A stretch of DNA of 64,000 bases from Campylobacterales bacterium (GTDB lineage: Bacteria > Campylobacterota > Campylobacteria > Campylobacterales > Sulfurimonadaceae). The DNA lies in assembly GCA_026390115.1 (NCBI GenBank), contig JAPLGO010000012.1, positions 186,001-250,000 of the forward strand, written 5' to 3'. The position numbers and the translations under genes are program-made. The notes under the pieces are model-generated. The model did not search any database and was not told where the DNA came from. It saw nothing but the letters and a program-made list of their open reading frames with translations. Positions 37,320 through 44,976 of the stretch are shown here, in pieces (the stretch's first letter is position 1; every line of letters starts with the position of its first letter).

Positions 37320-37775
37320 ATGCTGAAATATAAACTGCTTCTCTCTACCTTTTATTCTTTACTTGTTGTTTCATTATTTGTTGGTTGCAATGAAGAATCT
37401 AAAACTAAAATGGCAGAGGTTCATTGGGACAGGGACATGTGTGCAAGATGTGTAATGGTTATAAGTGACAGAAAAAATTCGATACAAGTGAAAAATCCTG
37501 ATAATGCGAAGACATATATGTTTGATGATATAGGTTGCATGGCTCTTTGGTTTGAAGATGAAAAAATTGAGTGGAAAGATAAAGCTCTTATTTGGATAAC
37601 AGATTCTACTACCGGAGAGTGGATAGATGCAAGAAGTGCATTTTACGATACTGAGAACATTACTCCGATGGCATATGGTTTTTGTGCGCATAAAGTAAAA
37701 GGGAGTATCAAAGAAAATCAAGAAATTATTGATTTTAATGAAGTTCTAAAAAGAGTTGTCAAAATAGGTAGGTAG
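37320..37775 (+). CDS. NosL-family lipoprotein
   Basis: Lipobox VSLFVGC sets Cys23 or thereabouts as the lipid-modified residue. The NosL domain then shows MCARCVM (CxxCxM copper site), the YMFDDIGCMALWF core and ENITPMAYGF near the end. The length of 151 aa is typical. It closes the rightward ABC operon after a 31-bp gap with its own ribosome site. It probably receives or delivers Cu(I) at the inner- or outer-membrane face. It resembles the lipoprotein NosL at 39815-40276 in the opposing operon. Confidence 0.88.
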   Translation: MLKYKLLLSTFYSLLVVSLFVGCNEESKTKMAEVHWDRDMCARCVMVISDRKNSIQVKNPDNAKTYMFDDIGCMALWFEDEKIEWKDKALIWITDSTTGEWIDARSAFYDTENITPMAYGFCAHKVKGSIKENQEIIDFNEVLKRVVKIGR

Positions 37776-37789
37776 TGTAACACACTATG

Positions 37790-37926
37790 AAAATCTCGAA
37801 AAATTCATTTTTTTTAAAAAAACATTTTCGCTTTGCGAAAAGTGCTTCGCTTGTTTTGTAGCTTTAGGGGGTTGTAGGGACAATTTGTCCCTGCCACTAA
37901 AACGGACGCGTTCATTTTAGTGCATA
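37790..37926. repeat. Dispersed hairpin-rich repeat, copy 2 (inverted)
   Basis: Reverse-complement copy of 30930-31064. Conserved blocks are GCTTTGCGAAAA, CTTCGCTTGTTTT, AGCTTTAG and the palindrome GGGACAATTTGTCCC. The outer hairpin differs in sequence (CACTAAAA ... TTTTAGTG) but occupies the same place. It again lies exactly between two converging genes (ends at 37775 and 37936), here between the two nos-related operons. Confidence 0.85.
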
Positions 37927-37935
37927 ACATAAATT

Positions 37936-38460
37936 CTAATAAAACTTATGTATCTCTTCCATAATATTTTGAAATTCTATATCTTCACCTTTTGATTTTA
38001 AAAAATTAATGAGATATTTCTTACTCTCCTCAACCCCTTCACTCTTTTGTATCTCTAAAAGTTTTGCATATAAGTCGGATATGACGGCTATAACATGTTT
38101 TGAAATAGATTTTCTTGAAGCTGTATAACCTATGATTTTTCCACTGTCTGCATCTTTTCTTGATTCAAATTCAGTAAATATCCAGTAATATCTGCCATCT
38201 TTGGCTAGGTTTTTCACAACCGCATTAATGTTTTTTCCCTGAGATATGGTTTGCCATAAGAGCTTAAAGACAACCTTTGGCATATCCGGATGACGAATTA
38301 TGCTGTGGGGCTGCCCTAGCAACTCCTCTTTGGAGTATCCGCAAATCTCTACAAAATAATCGTTGCAAAAAGTGATTCTTCCTTTTTCGTCTGTTTCGCT
38401 CACTATGTATCTTTTTGGGTCTAGTTGTATCTCTTCATCTTTTGGTATTGGTTTGTTCAT
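37936..38460 (-). CDS. PAS-domain protein (Aer/CetB-like)
   Basis: The preferred start is ATG 38460, seven bases after AAAGGA; an ATG at 38484 lies within the previous gene. The PAS domain (about 20-130) carries the Aer-type pattern DYFVEICGYSKEELLG, PHSIIRHPDMPK and YYWIFTEFE, which in Aer/CetB proteins binds FAD and senses redox. No HAMP or signalling domain follows; the last 45 residues are helical. It is the last gene of the nos operon, so its expression should follow N2O respiration. It may pair with a separate chemotaxis or signalling protein, as CetB does with CetA; no such partner is adjacent. Confidence 0.85.
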   Translation of the reverse strand: MNKPIPKDEEIQLDPKRYIVSETDEKGRITFCNDYFVEICGYSKEELLGQPHSIIRHPDMPKVVFKLLWQTISQGKNINAVVKNLAKDGRYYWIFTEFESRKDADSGKIIGYTASRKSISKHVIAVISDLYAKLLEIQKSEGVEESKKYLINFLKSKGEDIEFQNIMEEIHKFY

Positions 38461-38470
38461 TTTTTTTCCT

Positions 38471-38965
38471 TTAGATATTTCCATTTAAGAGTTTTATGAG
38501 AGCATCTGATATTTCATTAAGATGAAGTATCCTTTTTCCATTGTGCTCTTTTGCAAAATCTTTAGCCGCATCATAACTTGCAAATGCGACTAAATCATCC
38601 CCCGCAGGTGAAGTTACATTGCTCCCATAGACATAAAAAGCTCCTTTTGCGTCTGTTGGTTTCATTGTTGCAAAATCTGTAACGAGTATCTCTTTAAAAT
38701 CATCTTCACTTTTTACACCGATATTATCCCATTTCCCAGGTCTAAGATAAAATTCAATCATGGATTTAGGACTAGAAAAATAAATCTCTTTACCATTACT
38801 CAAATTAACTTTTGAGACCCATTTTGGCTCTTTATAAACTTTAAATTGTCTTACTAAACATGTGGTGTTTTGGTCATAATTCATAGTGTATGAATCGCCT
38901 GCTATGGCAAGCGTAGCAAAAGTGAAAGTGGATGCCAAAAGCATGTTTGCAATAAATTTTTTCAT
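38471..38965 (-). CDS. NosL-family periplasmic protein lacking the CxxCxM motif
   Basis: A cleavable signal peptide (MKKFIANMLLASTFTFATLAIAG) and a NosL-like domain recognisable by SSPKSMIEFYLRPGKW, ILVTDFATMKPTDAKGAFYV and SPAGDDLVAFAS. Only one Cys is present (TTCLVR), and neither the CxxCxM copper motif nor a lipobox remains. It may bind copper by other ligands or serve as a partner of the lipoprotein NosL. It lies 12 bp after nosY and is followed by the PAS gene. Sequence details resemble the longer NosL-like protein at 33536. Confidence 0.78.
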   Translation of the reverse strand: MKKFIANMLLASTFTFATLAIAGDSYTMNYDQNTTCLVRQFKVYKEPKWVSKVNLSNGKEIYFSSPKSMIEFYLRPGKWDNIGVKSEDDFKEILVTDFATMKPTDAKGAFYVYGSNVTSPAGDDLVAFASYDAAKDFAKEHNGKRILHLNEISDALIKLLNGNI

Positions 38966-38977
38966 GTAAACTCCTTG

Positions 38978-39805
38978 TTAAACTAAATCTTTTTTTTCAA
39001 ATATTTTGAAACCTAAAAAGGCAAAAATCAATCCTATGGAAAATGGATAAACTACGGATAAAAGAACAAATATGCCTTGGCTCATAGAATCAAGTATATA
39101 AAATGCGACTGGACCCATAACGGTAAGTTCTGGATCAAAAAGTGAAATTGCTGCAACTCTAAAAATTTCCATCGGATTAATCATGGCTAAAAATAGGATG
39201 AGCTGTGGATTAAATCTCTGTTGCATCATGAGTGAAATAAGGGCTATATCAATAAATGCAAGTAAAAATATCCAAATAAAGAATGCAATTCCAAGAGCGA
39301 CTTCAGAAGATTTAACAAAGGAGGAGATGAAAAATGCAATTCCTAAAAATGCACTTGAGAGTGCAAAAAGAAGACCTGTGTATAAAAAGAAAATGCTCCA
39401 TGGGATAGCTGCACCTTTGATTGCACCGTAAAGAACTGCAATGACCATAGCAAAAAAAACAGGGAGATAGACTGTGATAAATCTTCCAATAATTTTCCCC
39501 CAATAGTATTGTTTAAGGGATATAGGAAAAGAGAGCATGTACTCTAAGATATGGTTGTCTCTATCTCCCGAGATAGATCTTACCGTTGTAATAAGTATGA
39601 AAATCGGAAGTATTACGATAGTAATCTGAATATACATCAGTAAAAGTCTGCTCAAACCACTAAACCCCATGACCTGCGATTCTGTAACACCAGCTATAAA
39701 AAACAGAGCTATAAGCCCTCCGAAGACAAGAGAATAGACTAAAAACCATTTAGCTCTTATAGACTCTTTTAAATCCAAATATGCGATTAAATATAAATTT
39801 TTCAA
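38978..39805 (-). CDS. nosY: NosY, ABC permease of nitrous oxide reductase maturation
   Basis: Six transmembrane helices in 275 aa, with the second preceded by the charged segment ISGDRDNHILEYMLSFP typical of ABC-2 type permeases of the NosY group. With NosF it forms the transporter that, together with periplasmic NosD, helps build the CuZ centre (sulfur or copper supply). The gene follows nosL after 9 bp. The order nosF-nosL-nosY differs from the more common nosD-F-Y order. Confidence 0.9.
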   Translation of the reverse strand: MKNLYLIAYLDLKESIRAKWFLVYSLVFGGLIALFFIAGVTESQVMGFSGLSRLLLMYIQITIVILPIFILITTVRSISGDRDNHILEYMLSFPISLKQYYWGKIIGRFITVYLPVFFAMVIAVLYGAIKGAAIPWSIFFLYTGLLFALSSAFLGIAFFISSFVKSSEVALGIAFFIWIFLLAFIDIALISLMMQQRFNPQLILFLAMINPMEIFRVAAISLFDPELTVMGPVAFYILDSMSQGIFVLLSVVYPFSIGLIFAFLGFKIFEKKDLV

Positions 39806-39814
39806 TATATTCCC

Positions 39815-40276
39815 CTAAAGTCCAAGTATCTGTTTTCTAATTTTTGGATTTGCCATATGCTCACCCCTTAACATTTTGATTGCCACTTCTCTGAAATCTA
39901 TCGTATTTTCAATTATATTTTCATTTGCAGAAAATCCGTAGGACATTGGAGTTTTTTCATTTAATTTGTAGTGAGCATCGTAAGCACTTATATATTTTTT
40001 TGAGTCATTAGTAAACACTTTTGCTTCAGCTTTTGTCAGGTCAATACTGTTTTGATGAGCCCATAAAATCATGCATCCTATATCATCGAAATAGTTTATA
40101 GTTCCATTAGTATTTAGCGTTGCCGAGAAAATTCTTGATTTATGCAACTCCATGTGGCACTTTGGACATACTTTTATATCACTGCTTAAGTTGCCTAATG
40201 ATGAATTTTCAGATGAACCACAGCCTGCTGCAATAAAAAAAAGAGAAGAAAAAAGAAAAATGTTAAATTTTTTCAT
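39815..40276 (-). CDS. nosL: NosL copper chaperone lipoprotein
   Basis: The start at ATG 40276 (MKKFNIFLFSS) lies inside the end of nosF (14-base overlap) and gives a lipoprotein signal with lipobox IAAGC. The mature protein carries CPKCHM (CxxCxM), NYFDDIGCMILWA and TPMSYGF. NosL delivers Cu(I) to apo-NosZ in the periplasm. The length of 153 aa fits. It is the canonical copy among four NosL-family proteins in the window, being embedded between nosF and nosY. Confidence 0.92.
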   Translation of the reverse strand: MKKFNIFLFSSLFFIAAGCGSSENSSLGNLSSDIKVCPKCHMELHKSRIFSATLNTNGTINYFDDIGCMILWAHQNSIDLTKAEAKVFTNDSKKYISAYDAHYKLNEKTPMSYGFSANENIIENTIDFREVAIKMLRGEHMANPKIRKQILGL

Positions 40277-40901
40277 CTGAGACAACTTTTCCAAGGTCCA
40301 TATATATCTGTCGATTGACTAACTCTTTTACCTCTTCAAGGCGGTGGGTTACGAATAACAGTACTTTTTCATCTTCATTTTGTTTTAAAAGTCTGTAAAA
40401 ATCATCTCTTGCCTGAGGGTCAAGATTTGCAGTAGGTTCATCGTAGATGATGATGTCAGATTTTTTTGCTAAGCTAATGGCAATAAGCATCTTCTGTTTC
40501 ATTCCTCCGCTGAGTTTAAAAAACGATTTATTCAAATTTGATTTAAGATCAAGTTTCATCTCGTTGGCATAATGTAAAATTAATTCTTTATCTACATCTG
40601 CACTTGTGCAAACGTAATGCATAAGTTCATCAAGACTCAGTTTGATTGGTGGAGGAAGTTGTGGTACAAAACTTATATTTTTTAAAACTTTGACGCGCTC
40701 TTTTATAGGGTTTAATCCATCTATAAGAACCTCACCGCTATCTGGATGGTAATATCCAAGAATTGAGCGAATGAGTGTCGTCTTTCCGGCACCGTTGGCG
40801 CCCATGAGCGCAATCGATTCATTTTTATGAAACTCACAACTTACACTGTCGAGTGAGAGGTGTGAACCGAATTTTTTAGTTAATTGAGATACTTTTATCA
40901 T
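40263..40901 (-). CDS. nosF: NosF, ABC ATPase
   Basis: A 212-aa ATPase with Walker A GANGAGKTT, signature LSGGMKQK and Walker B DIIIYDEPTANLDP with the H-loop VTHRLEE. It powers NosY in assembly of the copper-sulfide centre of NosZ. Slightly shorter than most NosF (about 300 aa in clade I), as in other Campylobacterota. It starts 4 bp after nosH and overlaps nosL. Confidence 0.93.
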   Translation of the reverse strand: MIKVSQLTKKFGSHLSLDSVSCEFHKNESIALMGANGAGKTTLIRSILGYYHPDSGEVLIDGLNPIKERVKVLKNISFVPQLPPPIKLSLDELMHYVCTSADVDKELILHYANEMKLDLKSNLNKSFFKLSGGMKQKMLIAISLAKKSDIIIYDEPTANLDPQARDDFYRLLKQNEDEKVLLFVTHRLEEVKELVNRQIYMDLGKVVSDEKI

Positions 40902-40905
40902 CTTT

Positions 40906-41811
40906 TTACACCAAACTTTTTAATCTAAAGTCGAAGTTCAGGGCATCCGTATGGCAAACATCTATACATCTGCCGCAGAGAGTACAGTCATTGCCTGTAA
41001 TGTACTCTCTGGTTATCCCTTTTTCTTCTCTTTGTTTATCGTATTTCGCTTTTACAATCTCTAAAACTTGATTCTCAAAACAGACATCATGACACACCAT
41101 GCAGTGGTCGCAGTTATCATTCCACTCAACTCTTAGTGCTGAGATTTTCCCAAGGTATCCATAAGTAGTTCCAATAGGGCATATATAAGTACACCAAGCA
41201 CGACGAGAAAAGAAAACTTCCATGGCAAATACAGCAACTACCCAAATAAAAGCAATACTCCAACCATATGCAATCATCCTGCTCAAAATTCCGACAACAT
41301 TGAATGTTTCAAAAACAAGGTATCCGCTTGAAAAAGATAAAATTAAAAAAACTGCCCAAAACAGATGTCTCACTCTGTGGTCAAACTTTCTGCTTTTAAT
41401 TATCTTTTTTGCTACCAATGCATTGTGCAGTTTTTCACCGATTTCACTTAAAATTCCGTAGGGACATACCCAAGCGCAATAAGTTCTTCCGCCAACAAGA
41501 AGATAGATAATTACAATTGTTATCGTACCAATAATAATATTGACAGGCATGTGGAAGGTTGCTAGAAACATCTCCATAGATGTATAAGGGTCAATGAGAT
41601 GAAATCCTAAAAACCTCGAACCATTGAGGGTTCCTTCCAACATCTGTAAATCTATAAAAAATGATAAGAAAAAGAGCAGATGGATAGAAAGGACTAAAAT
41701 CCATCTTTTCATTCTGTAACTAAATTTTGACTTTCCCTCTTTGGTTGTATCAAAAAAAGTGGACCAAAAAGTTGTTTTTTGTATGGTTTCTCTATTGTTA
41801 TACTTATCCAT
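40906..41811 (-). CDS. nosH: NosH, NapH-like membrane iron-sulfur protein
   Basis: Four to five transmembrane helices are interspersed with polyferredoxin motifs. Two membrane-loop CxxxCP motifs (YCAWVCPYG and WCTYICPIG) precede two 4Fe-4S clusters at the C-terminus (CDHCMVCHDVCF and CTLCGRCIDVCH). It is homologous to NapH and, with NosG, is thought to pass electrons from menaquinol to the cytochromes c that feed clade II NosZ. The length of 301 aa is typical. Gene order C1-C2-H-F matches the Wolinella succinogenes nos cluster. Confidence 0.9.
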   Translation of the reverse strand: MDKYNNRETIQKTTFWSTFFDTTKEGKSKFSYRMKRWILVLSIHLLFFLSFFIDLQMLEGTLNGSRFLGFHLIDPYTSMEMFLATFHMPVNIIIGTITIVIIYLLVGGRTYCAWVCPYGILSEIGEKLHNALVAKKIIKSRKFDHRVRHLFWAVFLILSFSSGYLVFETFNVVGILSRMIAYGWSIAFIWVVAVFAMEVFFSRRAWCTYICPIGTTYGYLGKISALRVEWNDNCDHCMVCHDVCFENQVLEIVKAKYDKQREEKGITREYITGNDCTLCGRCIDVCHTDALNFDFRLKSLV

Positions 41812-41837
41812 TGCGACTCCGTTTCATTTACAATAAT

Positions 41838-42350
41838 TTATTTGTTTTGTGTTTCTTTGAGTCGCTCAGGAAATGCCCCGATTTCATTGGCAAATTTTCT
41901 TAAATCAGCATCTTCCAAGTTTAGCAGTAATCCTTTCATAACAAGATTCTCTTTTCTTCCGGCTTTAAAGTCACTCAAACTTTGATAAATTTTATCTGCA
42001 CTTTGACCAAAGAGCTTAGGACCCATCATAGGTTTGCCATTTTGAAAGCCTGAGCCATCTCCGCCATGACAAGAAGAACATTTACTTTTATACTCTTGAC
42101 TTACATTAAATGCTCCGGCATTTCCTGCCTTATTTCTTAATGCACTTAGTTCATCCATCTCTTTTGCTCTGTCATCTTTTTCTACGGGAATTGATGTCGC
42201 GGATGTTGATGCTTGTTGTACAGCAGCATTTCCAAAATCTTTAATTACTTTGGAATGTTCACCACCTTGATATGCATGACCCCCCATATAAGTAACTGCC
42301 ATTAAACCGACTACAGAGAGCGTTAAAAACCCTACAATAAAATTCTTCAT
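41838..42350 (-). CDS. nosC2: NosC2, membrane-anchored monoheme cytochrome c
   Basis: An N-terminal hydrophobic anchor (residues 3-25) and a class I cytochrome c domain with one heme motif CSSCH (about residue 87) and the Met-containing PMMGPKLFG region supplying the sixth ligand. At 170 aa it corresponds to NosC2 of the clade II nos clusters, an electron carrier between NosG/H and cNosZ. A linker of about 55 residues separates anchor and heme domain. It is 2 bp from nosC1. Confidence 0.87.
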   Translation of the reverse strand: MKNFIVGFLTLSVVGLMAVTYMGGHAYQGGEHSKVIKDFGNAAVQQASTSATSIPVEKDDRAKEMDELSALRNKAGNAGAFNVSQEYKSKCSSCHGGDGSGFQNGKPMMGPKLFGQSADKIYQSLSDFKAGRKENLVMKGLLLNLEDADLRKFANEIGAFPERLKETQNK

Positions 42351-42352
42351 AT

Positions 42353-42985
42353 TTATTTCCTCATATCTTTAATTGCGATATTAAATTGATATATTTCTTC
42401 TGCTAACTCTTTAATCTCTTCATCACTCATCATTTTAATGAGGTCACGCATCAGAACATTTGTTTTTTCACCACTTTTAAATTGTGCTATTTTATTAAAA
42501 ATATAATCAGCATCTCTCCCCAAAAGCGAAGGTCCAATGATGCCGTTCGCATAATCATTGTGGCAAGCGGAACATTTCGACATATACTTTTTGCTGAGAT
42601 TGTTTACAATCATAGAAATTTGAACCTCTTCATAAGGACTTCTGACATGTAAATTTGCATCAAGTGCAGTTCTTGGTATGGTCGATACATCTTTATTCTC
42701 AGGTTCTGCATTTTCATTAGATGCACTTTTAGTATTGTAGTCGTAATAGTAAGATTTGCTTTGATTTGCATCAATCTCTTTTTCTTTTACTTTTGTTTCA
42801 TGTGAATTGTCATTTATTACAACTTCTATTTTTGGAGTAGCTGTTGTTTTTGTAACGGCAGAACTTTCATTTTTTTCATTTTGTTCTTTATGCTTATCGC
42901 TGCATCCACTTAAAAAAGTAAAAAGTAAAAGACCTACTACATACAATAAACTTTGATGCTTAAATTGTGAACTTCTCAAAAACAT
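42353..42985 (-). CDS. nosC1: NosC1, monoheme cytochrome c lipoprotein
   Basis: Lipobox FLSGC near residue 28 indicates lipid anchoring. A long low-complexity Asn/Glu/Lys-rich linker (about 30-110) leads to a cytochrome c domain with CSACH and IIGPSLLGRD. At 210 aa it corresponds to NosC1. It is probably a flexible tethered electron carrier for NosZ. It follows nosG after 2 bp and shares its C-terminal domain layout with NosC2 (YIFNKIAQFKSG against YQSLSDFKAG), implying duplication. Confidence 0.87.
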   Translation of the reverse strand: MFLRSSQFKHQSLLYVVGLLLFTFLSGCSDKHKEQNEKNESSAVTKTTATPKIEVVINDNSHETKVKEKEIDANQSKSYYYDYNTKSASNENAEPENKDVSTIPRTALDANLHVRSPYEEVQISMIVNNLSKKYMSKCSACHNDYANGIIGPSLLGRDADYIFNKIAQFKSGEKTNVLMRDLIKMMSDEEIKELAEEIYQFNIAIKDMRK

Positions 42986-42987
42986 TT

Positions 42988-43737
42988 TTAACTCCTTTCC
43001 TTTTTATTTGTGTAGAAATCTTCATAACGCATTCTCGGTTTAACAACAATAGAAGGTATATTGGTTGGGCAAACTTCCTGACATGCTCCGCAGCCAATGC
43101 ATCCGTCATAAATTTCCGGAGTCATTCCACCGTTGGTATGTGGAACCATAGCAATAGCTCCTATAGGGTTTGGAATAGGACACATGTCGGCACACAATGT
43201 ACATTGCTTACCTTCAAACTCATCCAGTTTAGTGAGTAGTTTAGTTTCCAACTCATTTATATGGCGTACAGAATTGGTAAATGTATGCATTTCGTCATTG
43301 TAACCTTTAGGTATCGCAGTTTTAGAAATAGCCAAACAAGTGTTTGGAAACTCCAATACTGCTATGCCCATGTGGATATCTTCAGGTTTTTCGCAGTGAT
43401 GGTCCAGCGCACCGCTTGGACAAGCAAGAACGCAGGGAACAGCACTGCATGCGTAGCAACCTCTCTCGTTTGCATCAATGTAGGGTGTTCCCACACCGTG
43501 ACCTTTTGCCATGTCTGACAATTTTATAGAGTGATAAGGACATACCTGCAGGCACTGACCGCATTTTATACATAGAGCCAAAAACTTTTTTTCATCTACT
43601 GCACCGGGAGGTCTTAGTCTATTTTCTGCACCGATTGCATGGGGGCTAAAAACCATTCCACCTCCAAGCACAAGACCTAATATGCCAAGTGTAGAATATT
43701 TTACAAATTCTCTTCTCTCTGTTTGTACTGTTTGCAT
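42988..43737 (-). CDS. nosG: NosG, NapG-like polyferredoxin with Tat signal
   Basis: The N-terminus ERREFVKYSTLG is a twin-arginine signal, so the protein is exported folded with its clusters. Four 4Fe-4S motifs follow: CIKCGQCLQVCP, CYACSAVPCVLACP, CTLCADMCP and CIGCGACQEVCP. It is homologous to NapG and works with NosH in quinol-linked electron delivery to NosZ. The length of 249 aa is typical. It starts 1 bp after nosD. Confidence 0.92.
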   Translation of the reverse strand: MQTVQTERREFVKYSTLGILGLVLGGGMVFSPHAIGAENRLRPPGAVDEKKFLALCIKCGQCLQVCPYHSIKLSDMAKGHGVGTPYIDANERGCYACSAVPCVLACPSGALDHHCEKPEDIHMGIAVLEFPNTCLAISKTAIPKGYNDEMHTFTNSVRHINELETKLLTKLDEFEGKQCTLCADMCPIPNPIGAIAMVPHTNGGMTPEIYDGCIGCGACQEVCPTNIPSIVVKPRMRYEDFYTNKKERS

Positions 43738-43738
43738 T

Positions 43739-44956
43739 TTATCCCTCTATCCTAACGATTGGTTTTTCATCTTCAAGTAAAAAAAGAGGTTTGCTAAATG
43801 GGGCTAATTTAGCTAAAAAATTAAGAAGTGAAATGACCGGAGAACCATAAAAAAACTTTACATCAGGGTTGTAAATCCAAAGTTGATCCGCATATTGATA
43901 AACTTTATGAGAAGTGTCCCCAATGTTGTCGCCATTTTTATCAAAGCCCTCATAATTATCCCAGTAGTTCCCTACTATCTCATTTTTTTCTGCTATATTT
44001 TTTGCACTATCATTTGCAACATCTTCAATATTTCCCATGATAACATTGTTTTTAATAATGTTATTTTCACAAAGAGAGTGAAAATGCATGGCTTCTGAAT
44101 TATAGAGAATCTTATTTCCTGTAATCCAGTTATTTGTTTCCGGCTCAAAGGGTGAATAATCAATATACATGCCTTGTGCACAATAGATGATGGTATTGTC
44201 TTTGAGTGTAAAATTTGTGACTTCCTTAAGTCCTATTCCCATGCCCGTAGTACCTAAAGAACTTTTAATAACATTCCCTTCGGCGATAGTGTCCTTGGAA
44301 TACATAAAAAATATACCGACAGAGTTAAATTCATAGTGATTGTTTTTTACTATGTTTTTGCCTGCATGCATAAAATGGAGTGAGTATCTGCAATATTCAC
44401 TACGATTTTCAACTATTTCATTTCCATAGGAATACCAGACAACTGCATCACGAGATTTTATTAAAGAGTTATTTTTTATGATATTATCATTGCTATACCA
44501 AAGTCTCAGTCCATCTCCTCTCAGACCAAGATCAAGGTCTTTAGAAGTTATTTTGTTATGAGATATGATAGAGTTGTTTATCATTTGAAGGTCAATTCCA
44601 AAAAGGCAATCCTCTATGGTGCAGTTGCTGATTTCACACTGTTTGCCTTCAACCATAGAGATAGCAGAATCCAAATTTTCATGTCTGTCGCCACTTCCTC
44701 TAATCTTCAGGTTTTTTAGGGATATAAAAGAGCCTTTTGTAGTTATAACCGTACCACTTTGCTCACCGTCAATAATGACACCGTCTTCTATTCCAATAAG
44801 AGTAAGTGGTTTATTAATAGTGATTTTTCCTTTATAAACTCCTGCAGAGAGTTTTAAAATGGAACCCTCCGGTGCATTGTTAATTGCTTCCTGCAATGTG
44901 TTTGCACCGAGTGTGGTAAAAAATAGTAGAAAAATAATAAACAAAATTCTAAACAT
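43739..44956 (-). CDS. nosD: NosD, periplasmic copper-site assembly protein
   Basis: A signal peptide (MFRILFIIFLLFFTTLGA) precedes a right-handed beta-helix of parallel repeats (CASH-domain periodicity of Asn and Ile, residues 20-330). The C-terminal part contains EIVGNYWDNYEGFDKNGDNIGD, which is diagnostic of NosD. The protein works with NosF/NosY to assemble the CuZ cluster in NosZ. The length of 405 aa is normal. It lies between nosB and nosG. Confidence 0.94.
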   Translation of the reverse strand: MFRILFIIFLLFFTTLGANTLQEAINNAPEGSILKLSAGVYKGKITINKPLTLIGIEDGVIIDGEQSGTVITTKGSFISLKNLKIRGSGDRHENLDSAISMVEGKQCEISNCTIEDCLFGIDLQMINNSIISHNKITSKDLDLGLRGDGLRLWYSNDNIIKNNSLIKSRDAVVWYSYGNEIVENRSEYCRYSLHFMHAGKNIVKNNHYEFNSVGIFFMYSKDTIAEGNVIKSSLGTTGMGIGLKEVTNFTLKDNTIIYCAQGMYIDYSPFEPETNNWITGNKILYNSEAMHFHSLCENNIIKNNVIMGNIEDVANDSAKNIAEKNEIVGNYWDNYEGFDKNGDNIGDTSHKVYQYADQLWIYNPDVKFFYGSPVISLLNFLAKLAPFSKPLFLLEDEKPIVRIEG

Positions 44957-44976
44957 TTACACCCTTGATTTATAAT

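Noticed and set aside
31063-37936. Composite mobile element bounded by the inverted 130-bp repeats
   Set aside because: No transposase, integrase or target duplication is seen, and the repeats sit neatly between converging genes, so a terminator-like role explains them better.
43261-43529. Open frames on the plus strand inside nosG and similar long antisense frames in dnaE, tgt and the YyaL-family gene
   Set aside because: They mirror well-supported genes in another frame, lack ribosome sites and show no recognisable domain.
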